From JAIOZK01 sp964468645 (GTDB lineage Bacteria; Bacteroidota; Bacteroidia; Bacteroidales; JAIOZK01): a DNA stretch of 64,000 bases. Positions within the stretch are counted from its first letter, which is position 1. Each line of letters begins with the position of its first letter. Positions 53,770 to 63,764 of this stretch are shown piece after piece. The position numbers and the translations under genes are program-made. The notes under the pieces were generated by a model, which was given only the letters and a program-made list of their open reading frames with translations, did not search any database and was not told the origin of the DNA. The stretch spans positions 22,689 through 86,688 of the forward strand of contig CAYXUU010000024.1 in assembly GCA_964468645.1 (NCBI GenBank). Reading direction: 5' to 3'.

Positions 53770-56700
53770 TTAGTATTTTACAAGCTTTTCGACAGATTGT
53801 TTACCATCAGTGATTATCTGGATAAAATATATGCCTGATGGCAGATGTTTCAAATTCAGGTTTGATACCTGGCTATCAGATGTAATTTTGATCCCCTCCT
53901 TCATAACAGGCAGCATCGCCTCATTTAATATAGTCACTGAAACCTTATTATTTACATACCCCCGAAATTCAAGATAAACCATATCAGTGGCCGGATTTGG
54001 GTATACGCTGAGTATTGAGGTAGTTTCATTATTCTCTATACCGGTAGTATTGGCCACTGCAAATTCATACTCCATAAATCGTCCGAATTCAGGTTCAAAG
54101 CTCATGAGTGTAGGGCCTTCAGAATCTTTAAGTTTAAAGTAGCCTGTTCCCTGGGAAGAATTATGCCACCAGTACAGCCCGTCATCAGCACTATCGTCAA
54201 GTCTGATCTTATAACACCCATGGGCCAGATCAAGTTCATCAGTATAAATGGTATTATTATCCAGATCATCCCTTACAAGTATGATGTTTCCTTCTGCGTC
54301 AGAAAGTGTGTATGAGGTCTGGTATCCATAGTTATTGGTCTTACATTCAATAATAATGGTGATATCATCATCATAAGTTGCTACCTCTTCATATTCAATC
54401 CTGTATGTATTGTTATTCGGGTATTCATCGGTTCCACCATTCGGACTGCTTATGTTTGCTATGAAATGATTAGAGGTCCCTACCCAGAAAGAATAATCGG
54501 TAACGGGAAGAGTTACTGCCTCCTGCTCTAAAAATTCCAGGCTACCGTTCCATGTATAATTCAATGTCTCACCGCCTTCAATAGAATATTCAATATCAAG
54601 ACTGGTAAGGGTTGTTGCACCTCTATTCCTGATATTAACAACCAGGTCCATACATGACGGATTGAAACGCTGGAACTCAGCCACCCTGGAGTTTGGATTA
54701 CCAACCGAAATAATTGCAGCATCGAGGTTGAAGTTTGGATCTCCATAAGATACGAGCTGGTTGGAGATAATGAATTTCCCATCGGGTATGGTTGGATAAT
54801 ATTTAATTCCATAATCGATGGTATGATTATTCCCTGGCTCCACCAGATCAGTGATATCATACTCGAAGAGCAAGGTCGGGTCGCCCGGGCACCATCCAGC
54901 CCTGTCATAGATCCAAGTCCCTCCCTGGGGATAGATCGGAATATCAGAACATTCTTTCCATACATGATATTCGAATTCGGTATCCTCATCCACTGTTAGG
55001 TAGTGCCTTTTATTGGTGAATTCACCCTGCTGGCTATGGCCGGATATCATTGAACGAAGCTTATACTGCGAAGCATCAGGATTCATCAGGACAGACCGGG
55101 GTTCAAATTTCTGGTCGTTTATAAGTTGATTGAACCAGGCCGGACTGAAGGATACCGGCCAGATATTCTGTATAGAGACCACATCACGTGGTGGTGTTCC
55201 TTCAATAAATAAAAACCGGATGTCGAACTCTTCGCTCCATTGTCCACCCCCATTCATAAACAGATATCTCTCACCGGTTAAAATCGGGGCAAAATCAGTA
55301 ACGTCAAATTCCCACATCTTCCCTTCTATACCAAGATCAAGACCGTTACCATAGGGTGTTACAAAAGATAAGAGTTTAAATCTTGTCGGTGATTTACTGT
55401 AGTAATTAAGTGTTTCTATATTTATTGAATCTTCTTCAGGTACAAATACAGAATCCACCCTGGTATTCAATTCATTATAAACACTCATATAACCCGCCTC
55501 ATAATAATAATTGGTGTCATTGCGTATGAGGTTGTTATTTTCAACATAATAGTCATATACGATCTCGTATCCTTTTTGTATAGAATCGAGATAATCGGTA
55601 GTTGTAATGGTTTGCTGGTAAGATCCCTGTACCAATTCTATATTCGGGCGTATCTGACCGGAATTGAAGTTCCTTATGAGTTCGTTTCCTTTGATCAGAT
55701 CCCATTGTGGTATTCCTATTACCTCTCCGTGATGATTATTCCCTGAATGATCGTTAACGGCCGATCCCGTGTTTTCATCAAACTTATAATAAACCTGCAG
55801 CTTATCATAATCAGGATGTGAGGCATCAAGATCCTTATACATCCATTCCTGGATATCCGTACTGTCAAGTTCAGTATTCCAGATCCTGAACTCATTGATG
55901 CGTCCGAACCAGCTTCCGTAATCACGGCCCCCTATACCAAATCTGGTAATCCCTGCCATGGATCGTGTTTTACCTGTTCCGCTGTGCCATAAAGAACCAT
56001 TCAGGTAGATCTTCATTGCTCCGGTTACCGAGTTTTTAACAAATACCCAGTGATTCCATTGTCCGGCATAATCACTGAAACTAGCTGCCTTATTGATCCT
56101 GTCGTAGGATGATGATCCCGAATTACCAGCATCCCAGTAAATATTTCCATTCGACCATGGTAAATGGCAATTAAGTACCCTTCTGTTATTCTGATCAGAG
56201 CCATAGAAAATAAAGGTGTTACGTGGTAATACATCGATATCACCATACTGCCAGAAAGATATTGTAATGACACTATCAACAGATGCAAAAGCCGCAGGAG
56301 GAACATCAATATAACTGCTTCTGTTGCAAGAATAACTTCCATCATCCCCTGCTGAATGCAAGGTTGAATTTATACCTGTATTCCCACCATAAACCTGGCT
56401 GTTATTCCCTGATACCTGGTTTGAATATGATAACTCAATAAGCAATCCCGAGATCCCATCCCATGTAAATGGTTCATAGAATTTAAAATGATATTCGCCA
56501 TCGGGATCCAGTGTGGTGTTCAGAAAATAGGCTTCCGTAAATCCATCTGTATCCGGACTTATTGAATCAAGCTCGGTTTTGCCTGTGTGTTTAAATTTGA
56601 TTTTCAGGAACTCCATCTCACTTCCTGTTGTTCCAATATCCATTATCAACCCGGTAATATCACCTGCCTGTAATCCACTATTCATTACCTCCGAAGCAGT

Positions 56701-57192
56701 GAGCAGGATCTGGGTTTTTCCAGTTTGCTCGCTGGTTTGAAACGGTATATTAAGTATCTGGTTTCCATCGCCGATCCGGAAATAATCTTCAGAAATGACC
56801 TGGTCATAGGTAACCTCTTGTTGAGTATAATGGTAATAGGTGTGGGTGGGATCATTAACATAATAATAAGGGTTAGAATTACTCTCAATGATTACATGAC
56901 TTGGATGGCTGGCATAAGTTGAATCTGTCTGGTTAGAATCAACGATCACGGTGTGGCAGGAATAGTCCCATTCCCAGCATCCGACGTTGCCATTTCCTAC
57001 CAGGGCATCATGACAGCGCATCCTGTATTGCATAATGATCTTTTCCCAGTTTGTTCCGGGGTCCTCAGGAAACTGGAAGATCCCTGACCGTCCTACAGAA
57101 TCAAGGGTAAATGTTTGTACGATAATGGTATCCTGTGCAAATACCACATTGAGGCAAAACAGGGAAATAAGCAACAAGTATAATCTCTTCAT
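53770..57192 (-). CDS. T9SS-secreted peptide-N-glycosidase F-like protein with LamG domain
   Basis: 1140 residues. Signal peptide (MKRLYLLLISLFCLNVVFAQ). A PNGase F-like N-terminal domain follows (FQFPEDPGTNWEKIIMQYRM and GCWEWDYSCHT at about 68-80). A LamG/concanavalin domain lies at about 275-455 (SYIDVPPAAF, WNHWVFVKNSVTGAMKIYLNG, INEFRIWNTEL). A second PNGase F-like part (about 590-830) has RDVVSIQNIWPVSF and a WCPGDPTL segment. The end (about 1065-1140) is the type IX sorting domain: LSVYPNPATDMVYLEF, then GIYFIQIITDGKQSVEKLVKY. Exported by T9SS to the cell surface; probably acts on or binds glycoproteins. Catalytic status not established. Confidence 0.85.
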   Translation of the reverse strand: MKRLYLLLISLFCLNVVFAQDTIIVQTFTLDSVGRSGIFQFPEDPGTNWEKIIMQYRMRCHDALVGNGNVGCWEWDYSCHTVIVDSNQTDSTYASHPSHVIIESNSNPYYYVNDPTHTYYHYTQQEVTYDQVISEDYFRIGDGNQILNIPFQTSEQTGKTQILLTASEVMNSGLQAGDITGLIMDIGTTGSEMEFLKIKFKHTGKTELDSISPDTDGFTEAYFLNTTLDPDGEYHFKFYEPFTWDGISGLLIELSYSNQVSGNNSQVYGGNTGINSTLHSAGDDGSYSCNRSSYIDVPPAAFASVDSVITISFWQYGDIDVLPRNTFIFYGSDQNNRRVLNCHLPWSNGNIYWDAGNSGSSSYDRINKAASFSDYAGQWNHWVFVKNSVTGAMKIYLNGSLWHSGTGKTRSMAGITRFGIGGRDYGSWFGRINEFRIWNTELDSTDIQEWMYKDLDASHPDYDKLQVYYKFDENTGSAVNDHSGNNHHGEVIGIPQWDLIKGNELIRNFNSGQIRPNIELVQGSYQQTITTTDYLDSIQKGYEIVYDYYVENNNLIRNDTNYYYEAGYMSVYNELNTRVDSVFVPEEDSINIETLNYYSKSPTRFKLLSFVTPYGNGLDLGIEGKMWEFDVTDFAPILTGERYLFMNGGGQWSEEFDIRFLFIEGTPPRDVVSIQNIWPVSFSPAWFNQLINDQKFEPRSVLMNPDASQYKLRSMISGHSQQGEFTNKRHYLTVDEDTEFEYHVWKECSDIPIYPQGGTWIYDRAGWCPGDPTLLFEYDITDLVEPGNNHTIDYGIKYYPTIPDGKFIISNQLVSYGDPNFNLDAAIISVGNPNSRVAEFQRFNPSCMDLVVNIRNRGATTLTSLDIEYSIEGGETLNYTWNGSLEFLEQEAVTLPVTDYSFWVGTSNHFIANISSPNGGTDEYPNNNTYRIEYEEVATYDDDITIIIECKTNNYGYQTSYTLSDAEGNIILVRDDLDNNTIYTDELDLAHGCYKIRLDDSADDGLYWWHNSSQGTGYFKLKDSEGPTLMSFEPEFGRFMEYEFAVANTTGIENNETTSILSVYPNPATDMVYLEFRGYVNNKVSVTILNEAMLPVMKEGIKITSDSQVSNLNLKHLPSGIYFIQIITDGKQSVEKLVKY

Positions 57193-57288
57193 TTCTGTTG
57201 GTTTGTAGTGAATAATAGATTGTAATTAATAACTGGCAAAGTAACGAAATTAATATGGAATGGGGATTGGTGTAGGTCACTTTTAAAT

Positions 57289-57344
57289 TGTTGAATTGTT
57301 GAATGGTTGAATGGTTGAATTGTTGAATTGCTGAATTGCTGAAT
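57289..57344. repeat. Tandem 8-bp repeat, seven units
   Basis: Seven head-to-tail units of TGTTGAAT (variants GGTTGAAT, TGCTGAAT). The cleanest of the TTGAAT-word tracts in the window. Confidence 0.9.
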
Positions 57345-57957
57345 TATGTACGGGCCGGAAGGCGGCAGGATTTTCCGATCAATCGATATTCGATTGGCAT
57401 GACCCGCCCAGTTCCCTGGTCGCCATGTCACCCCGTCTCCCTCTTGTGCACTTCAAAAGGCGTATTTGTTTTCCCGATTTATCGATTGCACGATGTGTGA
57501 GATTGAGTGAAGTTATCTGTGGCGGAGGACATAACATAGGATAAATATATTTATCATGTTTTTGTATCTTTACGGTATCTGAAAGCCCCATGAAAAAATG
57601 TGCACCTGATGATAGCACGCTAAGGCCAACATGATAACCGCAATTAGGCATAAAAAGCGCCTACAGATATTGGCGATCTAAATACAAGAGGGGTGTGGAT
57701 AGAAAGTAGTTGTGTGCAAGCGAAAAAAAAGGCAGTGCAATAGAAAATTTGCTGCAATTTGAAAGAATAATAAAGTGGAAATCCCACCACACAAAAGCAA
57801 GAGTGTTCCAGCCCTTCCCTGCAAACCTCCCTTCGCTGTCACACACATGCTTTTTGACCCAGCGCACCTTGACAAGATTGTTGATAAATATTTATTAAAA
57901 TCATTTTCAAAAATCAGGAATAAGAATTACTTTTGACACAAATAGTCAACACATAAA
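57345..57957. other. Gene-free left flank of the restriction-modification island
   Basis: Contains a GC-richer segment (about 57350-57460) of unknown nature, then AT-rich DNA with an imperfect inverted pair (GTTGTGTGCAAGCGAA near 57708 against TTCGCTGTCACACACA near 57832). A -7-like TTACTTTTG lies at about 57926 before the XRE gene. Short open frames here have no coding character. Confidence 0.5.
57826..57848 (+). repeat. Direct repeat bordering the RM island, left copy
   Basis: CCTCCCTTCGCTGTCACACA-type string; the same core, CCCTTCGCTGTCA followed by CACAT after two variable bases, recurs at 63768-63788 on the same strand, just after the Res gene. Confidence 0.6.
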
Positions 57958-58251
57958 ATGTCAACAACAGGACAAAAACTTAGAGAACTTAGAGAAAATG
58001 CAGGTCTGACTCTTCGAAAGGCTGCAATGAAAGCAGATATTGACGTTGCAATACTTAGCAAAATGGAAAGAGGAGAAAGAAAACTTACAAAAGAGTTAAT
58101 TCTTAGACTGGCTGAATTGTACAATGAGAAACCTGAAAAACTTCTTATCCTCTTTTTAAGTGAAAAAGTAATTTATGAATTGAAAAACGAGGAGCTTGGT
58201 CTTAAAGCTTTAAAGCTTGCTGAAAAAGAATTAAAGTACAATAAACTATAA
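57958..58251 (+). CDS. XRE-family transcriptional regulator
   Basis: 97 residues. Helix-turn-helix of the Cro/C1 type: LRELRENAGLTLRKAAMKAD then IDVAILSKMERGERKLTK, followed by a helical tail. First gene of the type III RM island, 9 bases ahead of mod. Such small XRE proteins act as controller (C) regulators that time methyltransferase and nuclease expression; that role is inferred from position. Confidence 0.88.
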   Translation: MSTTGQKLRELRENAGLTLRKAAMKADIDVAILSKMERGERKLTKELILRLAELYNEKPEKLLILFLSEKVIYELKNEELGLKALKLAEKELKYNKL

Positions 58252-58260
58252 TTTATACAA

Positions 58261-59943
58261 ATGCCAACACTTCAATTTAAAGGAAAAAATATAATCTGGA
58301 ACCACCATTTGGCAGTCCCATATCATACACTTGATGAAGTTCCAGACTTGCATTTCAATCCTGACAAAGCAAATGGAAACATAATAGTTGAGGGCGATAA
58401 CCTAATTGCATTGAAGGCATTGTTACCTCAATATTCAGGAAGAGTTAAGTGCATATATATTGATCCACCTTATAACACCGGAAAAGAAGATTGGATTTAT
58501 ACAGACAGATTTAATTCCCCTCTCTTCAAAGAATGGTTCGGAAAAGTTGTTGGCAAAGAAGATTTGAATAAACATGAGAAATGGAACTGCATGATGACCC
58601 CAAGATTAAAACTTTTGAGGGAGTTGTTATGCGAGAACGGTATTATAATCATTTCTTGCGATGATAATGAATACCATAATCTAAAATCGCTCTTGAATGA
58701 GATATTTGGTGAAGAAAACTTTGTCGGAAATATTATCTGGAAAAATGCGACTGATAACAATCCTACAAATGTAGCTGTTGAGCATGAATATCTAATTGTT
58801 TACGCTTATGATAAAAACAAAATTCCCAATGAATGGAAATCGCCAATTTCAGATTCAAAAGAAGAATTAATTAAAATTGGCAAGGAGCTAAATATTCAAC
58901 ATGAAGATATTGCTGAACTTCAAAGAGTTTATTCTGCATGGTTTAGGAGAAATAAGAGATTCTTAGGTAAACTGGATAGGTATAAGTATATTGATTCTAA
59001 AGGTGTTTATACTGGTAGCCAAAGTGTTCACAACCCTGGTAAGGAAGGTTATAGATATGATGTAATACATCCTAGAACTAAAAAAGCTTGTAAGCAACCA
59101 TTGATGGGTTATAGGTTTCCAGAATCAACGATGCAGGATTTATTAGATGAAGGTAAAATTCTGTTTGGCAATGATGAAACTAAAATAATTGAACTCAAAG
59201 TATATGCACATGAATATGTTGATAAACTGTCAAGTGTATTTGAACTTGATGGCAGACTTGGAGCATATGATTTAAGGAATTTATTTGGAACAGTTCCATT
59301 TAAAAATCCGAAACCCGTTCAACTACTCACACATATACTGCCATTCATTACTGATAAAAACTCAATCATCCTTGACTCGTTTGCAGGTTCGGGTACAACA
59401 ATGCACGCATTAATGGAACTAAATAAAGAGGATGAAGGAAATCGACAGTGCATAATGGTTCAAATGACCGAGGCATCAGAAAACGAACCTGATAAAAATA
59501 TTTGTAAAGATATTACCCGCGAAAGAGTTAAACTAGCAATTGACAAGTTTGAATATGATTCCGGTTTTAAATATTATCAGGTTGGGATTCCACTAGATGC
59601 TGAAACTATGCTTGCCAGTGAGCTGCCAACTTATAAGCAGTTTGCCAAATATGTTTATTATTTATGCACGGGTGAAAACCTTGAATCTGAAGACTCTATC
59701 AATGAAGAAACTTATTTTGTTGGTGAATTCGGAAGGCAGGCAATCTATCTGGTTTACAAACAGGATTATGAAACGCTTACCCGCCTTGCACTTAATCTTT
59801 CAATGGCTGAAAGAATCAAACAGGAACATCCGGCCAGCAAACGGATAGTATATGCTCCATCATGTTTTCTTGATGAAGAATACTTAACTGACAATCAAAT
59901 TGAATTTGTCGGTATTCCATATAGTTTGTTTAGTAAGGGTTAG
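58261..59943 (+). CDS. mod: Type III restriction-modification system, Mod methyltransferase
   Basis: 560 residues. Beta-class amino-methyltransferase order: DPPYNTG (motif IV, Asp68-Tyr71) near the N terminus and LDSFAGSGTTMHA (motif I, about 374-385) near the C terminus, with a target-recognition region between. It adds a methyl group to adenine N6 (or cytosine N4) within an asymmetric site and supplies specificity to the Res partner at 61-63.8 kb. Codon use and higher AT content match the rest of the island rather than the flanking genes. Confidence 0.93.
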   Translation: MPTLQFKGKNIIWNHHLAVPYHTLDEVPDLHFNPDKANGNIIVEGDNLIALKALLPQYSGRVKCIYIDPPYNTGKEDWIYTDRFNSPLFKEWFGKVVGKEDLNKHEKWNCMMTPRLKLLRELLCENGIIIISCDDNEYHNLKSLLNEIFGEENFVGNIIWKNATDNNPTNVAVEHEYLIVYAYDKNKIPNEWKSPISDSKEELIKIGKELNIQHEDIAELQRVYSAWFRRNKRFLGKLDRYKYIDSKGVYTGSQSVHNPGKEGYRYDVIHPRTKKACKQPLMGYRFPESTMQDLLDEGKILFGNDETKIIELKVYAHEYVDKLSSVFELDGRLGAYDLRNLFGTVPFKNPKPVQLLTHILPFITDKNSIILDSFAGSGTTMHALMELNKEDEGNRQCIMVQMTEASENEPDKNICKDITRERVKLAIDKFEYDSGFKYYQVGIPLDAETMLASELPTYKQFAKYVYYLCTGENLESEDSINEETYFVGEFGRQAIYLVYKQDYETLTRLALNLSMAERIKQEHPASKRIVYAPSCFLDEEYLTDNQIEFVGIPYSLFSKG

Positions 59944-59982
59944 TTTGTTTAGTCAATTAGTCTGTTATTTTAGAATAAAACT

Positions 59983-60360
59983 ATGACAATTAAAAGTTTT
60001 GAAGATATTATTGCCTGGCAGAAATCACAGGATTTAGCCGTTATTATTTATTCGGAGTTTAAAGAATTAAATGACTATGGTTTTCGAGACCAGATTTGTA
60101 GAGCGGTTGTTTCTGTTTCTAATAATATTGCAGAGGGCTTTGACAGAAAAACAGATGCTGATTTTTCAAGATTCTTATACATAGCTTTCAGTTCGTGCAG
60201 CGAAGTAAAATCAATGGTTTATTTGTCAGAAAGATTGGGATATATTAATGGAAAATTAAAAGATGAATTAATTTCAAAAAGTGATGAAGTTCAAAAATTA
60301 ATATCCGGCTTCATCAAATCCTTAAAATCCAAGACTAAAAAGACTATATACTCTAAATGA
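59983..60360 (+). CDS. Four-helix-bundle (S23/IVP-like) protein
   Basis: 125 residues. FEDIIAWQKSQDLAVIIYSEF, then FRDQICRAVVSVSNNIAEGFDR and RFLYIAFSSCSEVKSM are the family pattern of the 23S rRNA intervening-sequence-type four-helix-bundle proteins. Function is unknown; they are often found inside mobile or restriction regions. It sits between mod and the DinD-like gene, 8 bases ahead of the latter. Confidence 0.88.
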   Translation: MTIKSFEDIIAWQKSQDLAVIIYSEFKELNDYGFRDQICRAVVSVSNNIAEGFDRKTDADFSRFLYIAFSSCSEVKSMVYLSERLGYINGKLKDELISKSDEVQKLISGFIKSLKSKTKKTIYSK

Positions 60361-60367
60361 CTAAACC

Positions 60368-61213
60368 ATGAAAAAAGAACAGATAGCAACATTAACAAAC
60401 TCGTTTGAAGGATATTCAAATATAACCGAAGACAGGATTGAGTTTTGGTTCGCCAGGGATTTACAACATCTGTTGGGATATACCAAATGGGATAATTTTA
60501 TAAAAGTACTGAACAAAGCCAAAACAGCTTGTGAAACTGCAGGGAATGAGATAAATGACCATTTTGCCGAAGTCGGGAAAATGGTTCAGTTGGGTTCAGG
60601 TTCGCAAAGGGAGATACAGGATTTTATGCTTACACGATATGCCTGCTATTTGATTGCCCAAAACGGTGACCCCAAAAAAGAAGCCATTGCGTTTGCCCAA
60701 AACTACTTTGCTATTCAAACCCGCAAGTTGGAGATTATTGAACAGCGTATTAAAGATTGGGAACGGCTTCAAGCACGCACAAAACTAACATTTTCTGAAA
60801 AAGAATTGAGCAGCCTGATATTTGAACAAACTGGCAGTGATAAAAATTTTGCAATCATCAGGAGTAAAGGGGATGCGGCCTTGTTTGGAGGCAAAAGCAC
60901 AAAACAAATGAAGCAAATACTTGGTGTTGCAGGTAACAGGCCATTGGCTGATTTTCTTCCAACCATTACTATTAAAGCTAAAGATTTTGCAACAGAGATA
61001 ACCATTTTCAATACAAGGGAAAAAGGGCTTGATACAGAAAGGAAAATATCCGCAGAACACATAGTCAACAACAGGTCAGTAAGAAAAATACTTCTTGAGA
61101 GAGGAATTAAACCTGAAGAGCTTCCACCTGAAGAGGATATTAAAAAACTTGAAAGAAGAGTGAAAAGCGAAGAAAAGAAGCTGGGTAAAAAACCGGACAA
61201 ATTAACTGAATAG
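60368..61213 (+). CDS. dinD: DinD-like (DNA-damage-inducible protein D) protein
   Basis: 281 residues. FWFARDLQHLLGYTKWDNF is the start of the DinD/Bro-N-like domain; FMLTRYACYLIAQNGDPKKEAI and IRSKGDAALFGGKSTKQMK complete the DinD family. E. coli DinD inhibits RecA filaments. Found within type III RM loci, such a gene may protect cut DNA or regulate repair, but this is inference. It overlaps nothing and is 2 bases from the Res gene. Confidence 0.85.
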   Translation: MKKEQIATLTNSFEGYSNITEDRIEFWFARDLQHLLGYTKWDNFIKVLNKAKTACETAGNEINDHFAEVGKMVQLGSGSQREIQDFMLTRYACYLIAQNGDPKKEAIAFAQNYFAIQTRKLEIIEQRIKDWERLQARTKLTFSEKELSSLIFEQTGSDKNFAIIRSKGDAALFGGKSTKQMKQILGVAGNRPLADFLPTITIKAKDFATEITIFNTREKGLDTERKISAEHIVNNRSVRKILLERGIKPEELPPEEDIKKLERRVKSEEKKLGKKPDKLTE

Positions 61214-61215
61214 GA

Positions 61216-63750
61216 ATGTATCTAAAAAAATATCAGATAAAAGTTGTTGATGCCCTTAAGCAATTCATGCAGGTTGCGCATGATACAAAAACCTCATTTG
61301 ATATAGCCCAAAAAGCATTGCCTGAAAATATGAGGCATACGCTGAATTGGGTTCAAACAACTTTTCAGAATACGAATCTTGAATATAAGGACAGATGTAC
61401 AAATGGATTGGGAAATTACTATCCCCGAATAAGCATAAAAGTCCCGACTGGTGGAGGAAAAACCCTCCTGGCAGTTGAAGCAATCAGGGAATATCAAAAT
61501 CTTTTTTCAAAAAAACGGACAGGTCTGGTTGTTTGGATTGTGCCAAGCGAAACGATATACAGCCAAACAGTTCAAAAAATCAGAGACAAAAGTAATCCTC
61601 TTCGCCAATTGTTAGACCAATGCAGCGGGAATAGAACGATTGTTTTGGAAAAAGGACAAAAACTAGCCACAAATGATATTGAAGAAAATCTGGTTGTTCT
61701 TTTCGTTATGATTCAATCAATTGCACGAATAAATGGAAAAGAAGCATTGAAAGTATTTCAGGACAGTGGTGGCTATGATAGTTTTTTCCCATCTGACAAT
61801 AGATACGATTTACATAAACAATTATTAGAGCAGGTTCCAAACCTCGATTATATTTCTGCAATTGGAGAGGAGCAGCCGTTAATTATGACAAGTCTGGGCA
61901 ATGCAATCCGTGTTGCCAAACCATTTATCATAATTGATGAAATTCATAAAGTTTTCTCCGAAAATGCCCGCAGGACAATCGACAGTCTGAATCCGGAAAT
62001 GATTTTAGGATTAACAGCCACGCCAAAGGCTGAAATGAACATACTTGTAACCATAACAGGATTGGAACTGAAAGAGGAAGAAATGGTCAAACTTGATATG
62101 CATATTCTTCCGCCGATGAGTAAACAGGAAGATGACTGGAAAGCAATGGTCAAAGAGATTAAAGAACATCGGGAAAAACTTGAAGACGTTGCAAAGCAAT
62201 ATCAAAAAGACCAAGGTGCATATATCAGACCTACTGCTTTAATACAAGTTGAGGCAACTGGTAAAGACCAAAGAGGTAGAGGAAGAGTACACAGCCTTGA
62301 TGTAAAGGATTATTTAATAAGTCTGGAAGTCAATCCAGATGAAGTTGCGATAAAGACCAGTTCACAAAATGATATAGAAGATATAAATCTCTTTTCTCAG
62401 GATTGCCCGATTCGATTTATAATTACCAAAGAAGCCCTTCGTGAAGGATGGGATTTTTCCTTTGCCTATATTCTCGGAATTATTCCTAATGTTAATTCAA
62501 ATACTGGTGTTACTCAATTAGTCGGCAGAATTTTAAGACAGCCATTTGCCAAAAAACTCGGCATCAAAGATTTAGACGAAAGCTATGTGTATTATTCCAA
62601 AGGAGATACAAGAAATATTCTAGACCGGGTTTCAACAGGTTTTAAAAATGAAGGGTTGGAAGACCTGGTAACTAAATTGAAATTCAGGGATAATGAAGAC
62701 ATAAACGCAACAAAGACGGTAAAAATCAAAAAAGAAATAAGCGAACATTTTCAAAACTCGTTTTACCTTCCGGTTTGGTTAATGGTTGATGGGGAAGAAA
62801 ATAAAAGACGTTTTAATTACAACATTGACATCAAGCCAAAGATTGATTATATCTTATATAACTTATCAGAAGAGTTTCTTTCAAAATTAGAAGGTTCTTT
62901 AAGTGATGAAACCAAAGAAAGAAAAGCCTTTGCAATAACATTGGATGATGAAAGTAAAGCATCTTTTGTTGAGGAGAACTCTAAAGGCAATGGAAAAGCC
63001 GAAATTAATATCGACTATCTTACTCGTAGATTAAATGAAACAATTGACAATCCTTTTCAATCAAGAGTTATTAGTCAAAAACTTATTGGAATCATTGAAT
63101 CAAAAATTGGCAATGAAAAACTAAAAGAGCATTTCAGTTTTATTGCATCTCAGGTAAGTAAAGAATTTGAGACTGAAAAAACGAAACAAGAAGAGGCTAT
63201 ATTCTTAAACCTACTTGAAAGTGATAAACTCATATTGGCTGTATCTGACAACGATTCAATTGGTTTTAAAGTGCCTGAAAAAGATGTTATTACTGCGAAC
63301 ATAAACCCAAGTACTTATAAATACTATTTGTTTGAAGACATTGAACTAAACACCATGAATACTTTAGAGAAAAAAGTTGGTGATGTATTAGATAAACAAG
63401 AAAAAATTCTTTGGTGGTTCAGAAATAGAACAAGTAAAAACTGGTATTCAATTCAAGGTTGGCAAAAGAATAAAATAAGACCAGACTTTGTAGCAGCCAA
63501 AAAAACAGAAAACAATGAGTTGGAAATAGTGTACATAATTGAAAGTAAAGGTGAACATCTACTCGGAAACATTGACACAACTTACAAGAAGAAAGTTCTG
63601 GATACAATGACTGAACAGAAAAAGCAGAATAAAATAAAAACGTATCAGACCAAAATACCTTTTAAAGAATTTGTAGTTAATGACAAGATTGAATGTTATT
63701 TAATAGAGCAGGGAAAAGAGGAAGAAGATTTGAAAAAGTTGATGAAATAA
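61216..63750 (+). CDS. res: Type III restriction-modification system, Res subunit
   Basis: 844 residues. An SF2 helicase: KVPTGGGKTLLAVEA (Walker A, about 76-84), IIIDEIHKVF (motif II, DEIH), LGLTATPKAEM, then LVGRILRQPFAKK (motif VI). A C-terminal PD-(D/E)xK nuclease has RPDFVAAKK (about 755) and VYIIESKGEHL (about 775). With Mod it translocates or diffuses between two head-to-head sites and cleaves DNA. Normal length for the family. Start ATG lies 2 bases after the DinD-like gene. Confidence 0.93.
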   Translation: MYLKKYQIKVVDALKQFMQVAHDTKTSFDIAQKALPENMRHTLNWVQTTFQNTNLEYKDRCTNGLGNYYPRISIKVPTGGGKTLLAVEAIREYQNLFSKKRTGLVVWIVPSETIYSQTVQKIRDKSNPLRQLLDQCSGNRTIVLEKGQKLATNDIEENLVVLFVMIQSIARINGKEALKVFQDSGGYDSFFPSDNRYDLHKQLLEQVPNLDYISAIGEEQPLIMTSLGNAIRVAKPFIIIDEIHKVFSENARRTIDSLNPEMILGLTATPKAEMNILVTITGLELKEEEMVKLDMHILPPMSKQEDDWKAMVKEIKEHREKLEDVAKQYQKDQGAYIRPTALIQVEATGKDQRGRGRVHSLDVKDYLISLEVNPDEVAIKTSSQNDIEDINLFSQDCPIRFIITKEALREGWDFSFAYILGIIPNVNSNTGVTQLVGRILRQPFAKKLGIKDLDESYVYYSKGDTRNILDRVSTGFKNEGLEDLVTKLKFRDNEDINATKTVKIKKEISEHFQNSFYLPVWLMVDGEENKRRFNYNIDIKPKIDYILYNLSEEFLSKLEGSLSDETKERKAFAITLDDESKASFVEENSKGNGKAEINIDYLTRRLNETIDNPFQSRVISQKLIGIIESKIGNEKLKEHFSFIASQVSKEFETEKTKQEEAIFLNLLESDKLILAVSDNDSIGFKVPEKDVITANINPSTYKYYLFEDIELNTMNTLEKKVGDVLDKQEKILWWFRNRTSKNWYSIQGWQKNKIRPDFVAAKKTENNELEIVYIIESKGEHLLGNIDTTYKKKVLDTMTEQKKQNKIKTYQTKIPFKEFVVNDKIECYLIEQGKEEEDLKKLMK

Positions 63751-63764
63751 AAACCCATCACACA

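Noticed and set aside
57350..57460. GC-richer segment as a second intron or structured RNA
   Set aside because: It shares GGCCCGTAC with the right-edge intron, but I could not fold it into recognisable intron domains.
57661..57898. Short frames on both strands in the RM island's left flank
   Set aside because: Overlapping frames with no coding pattern; the DNA is better explained by flanking repeats.
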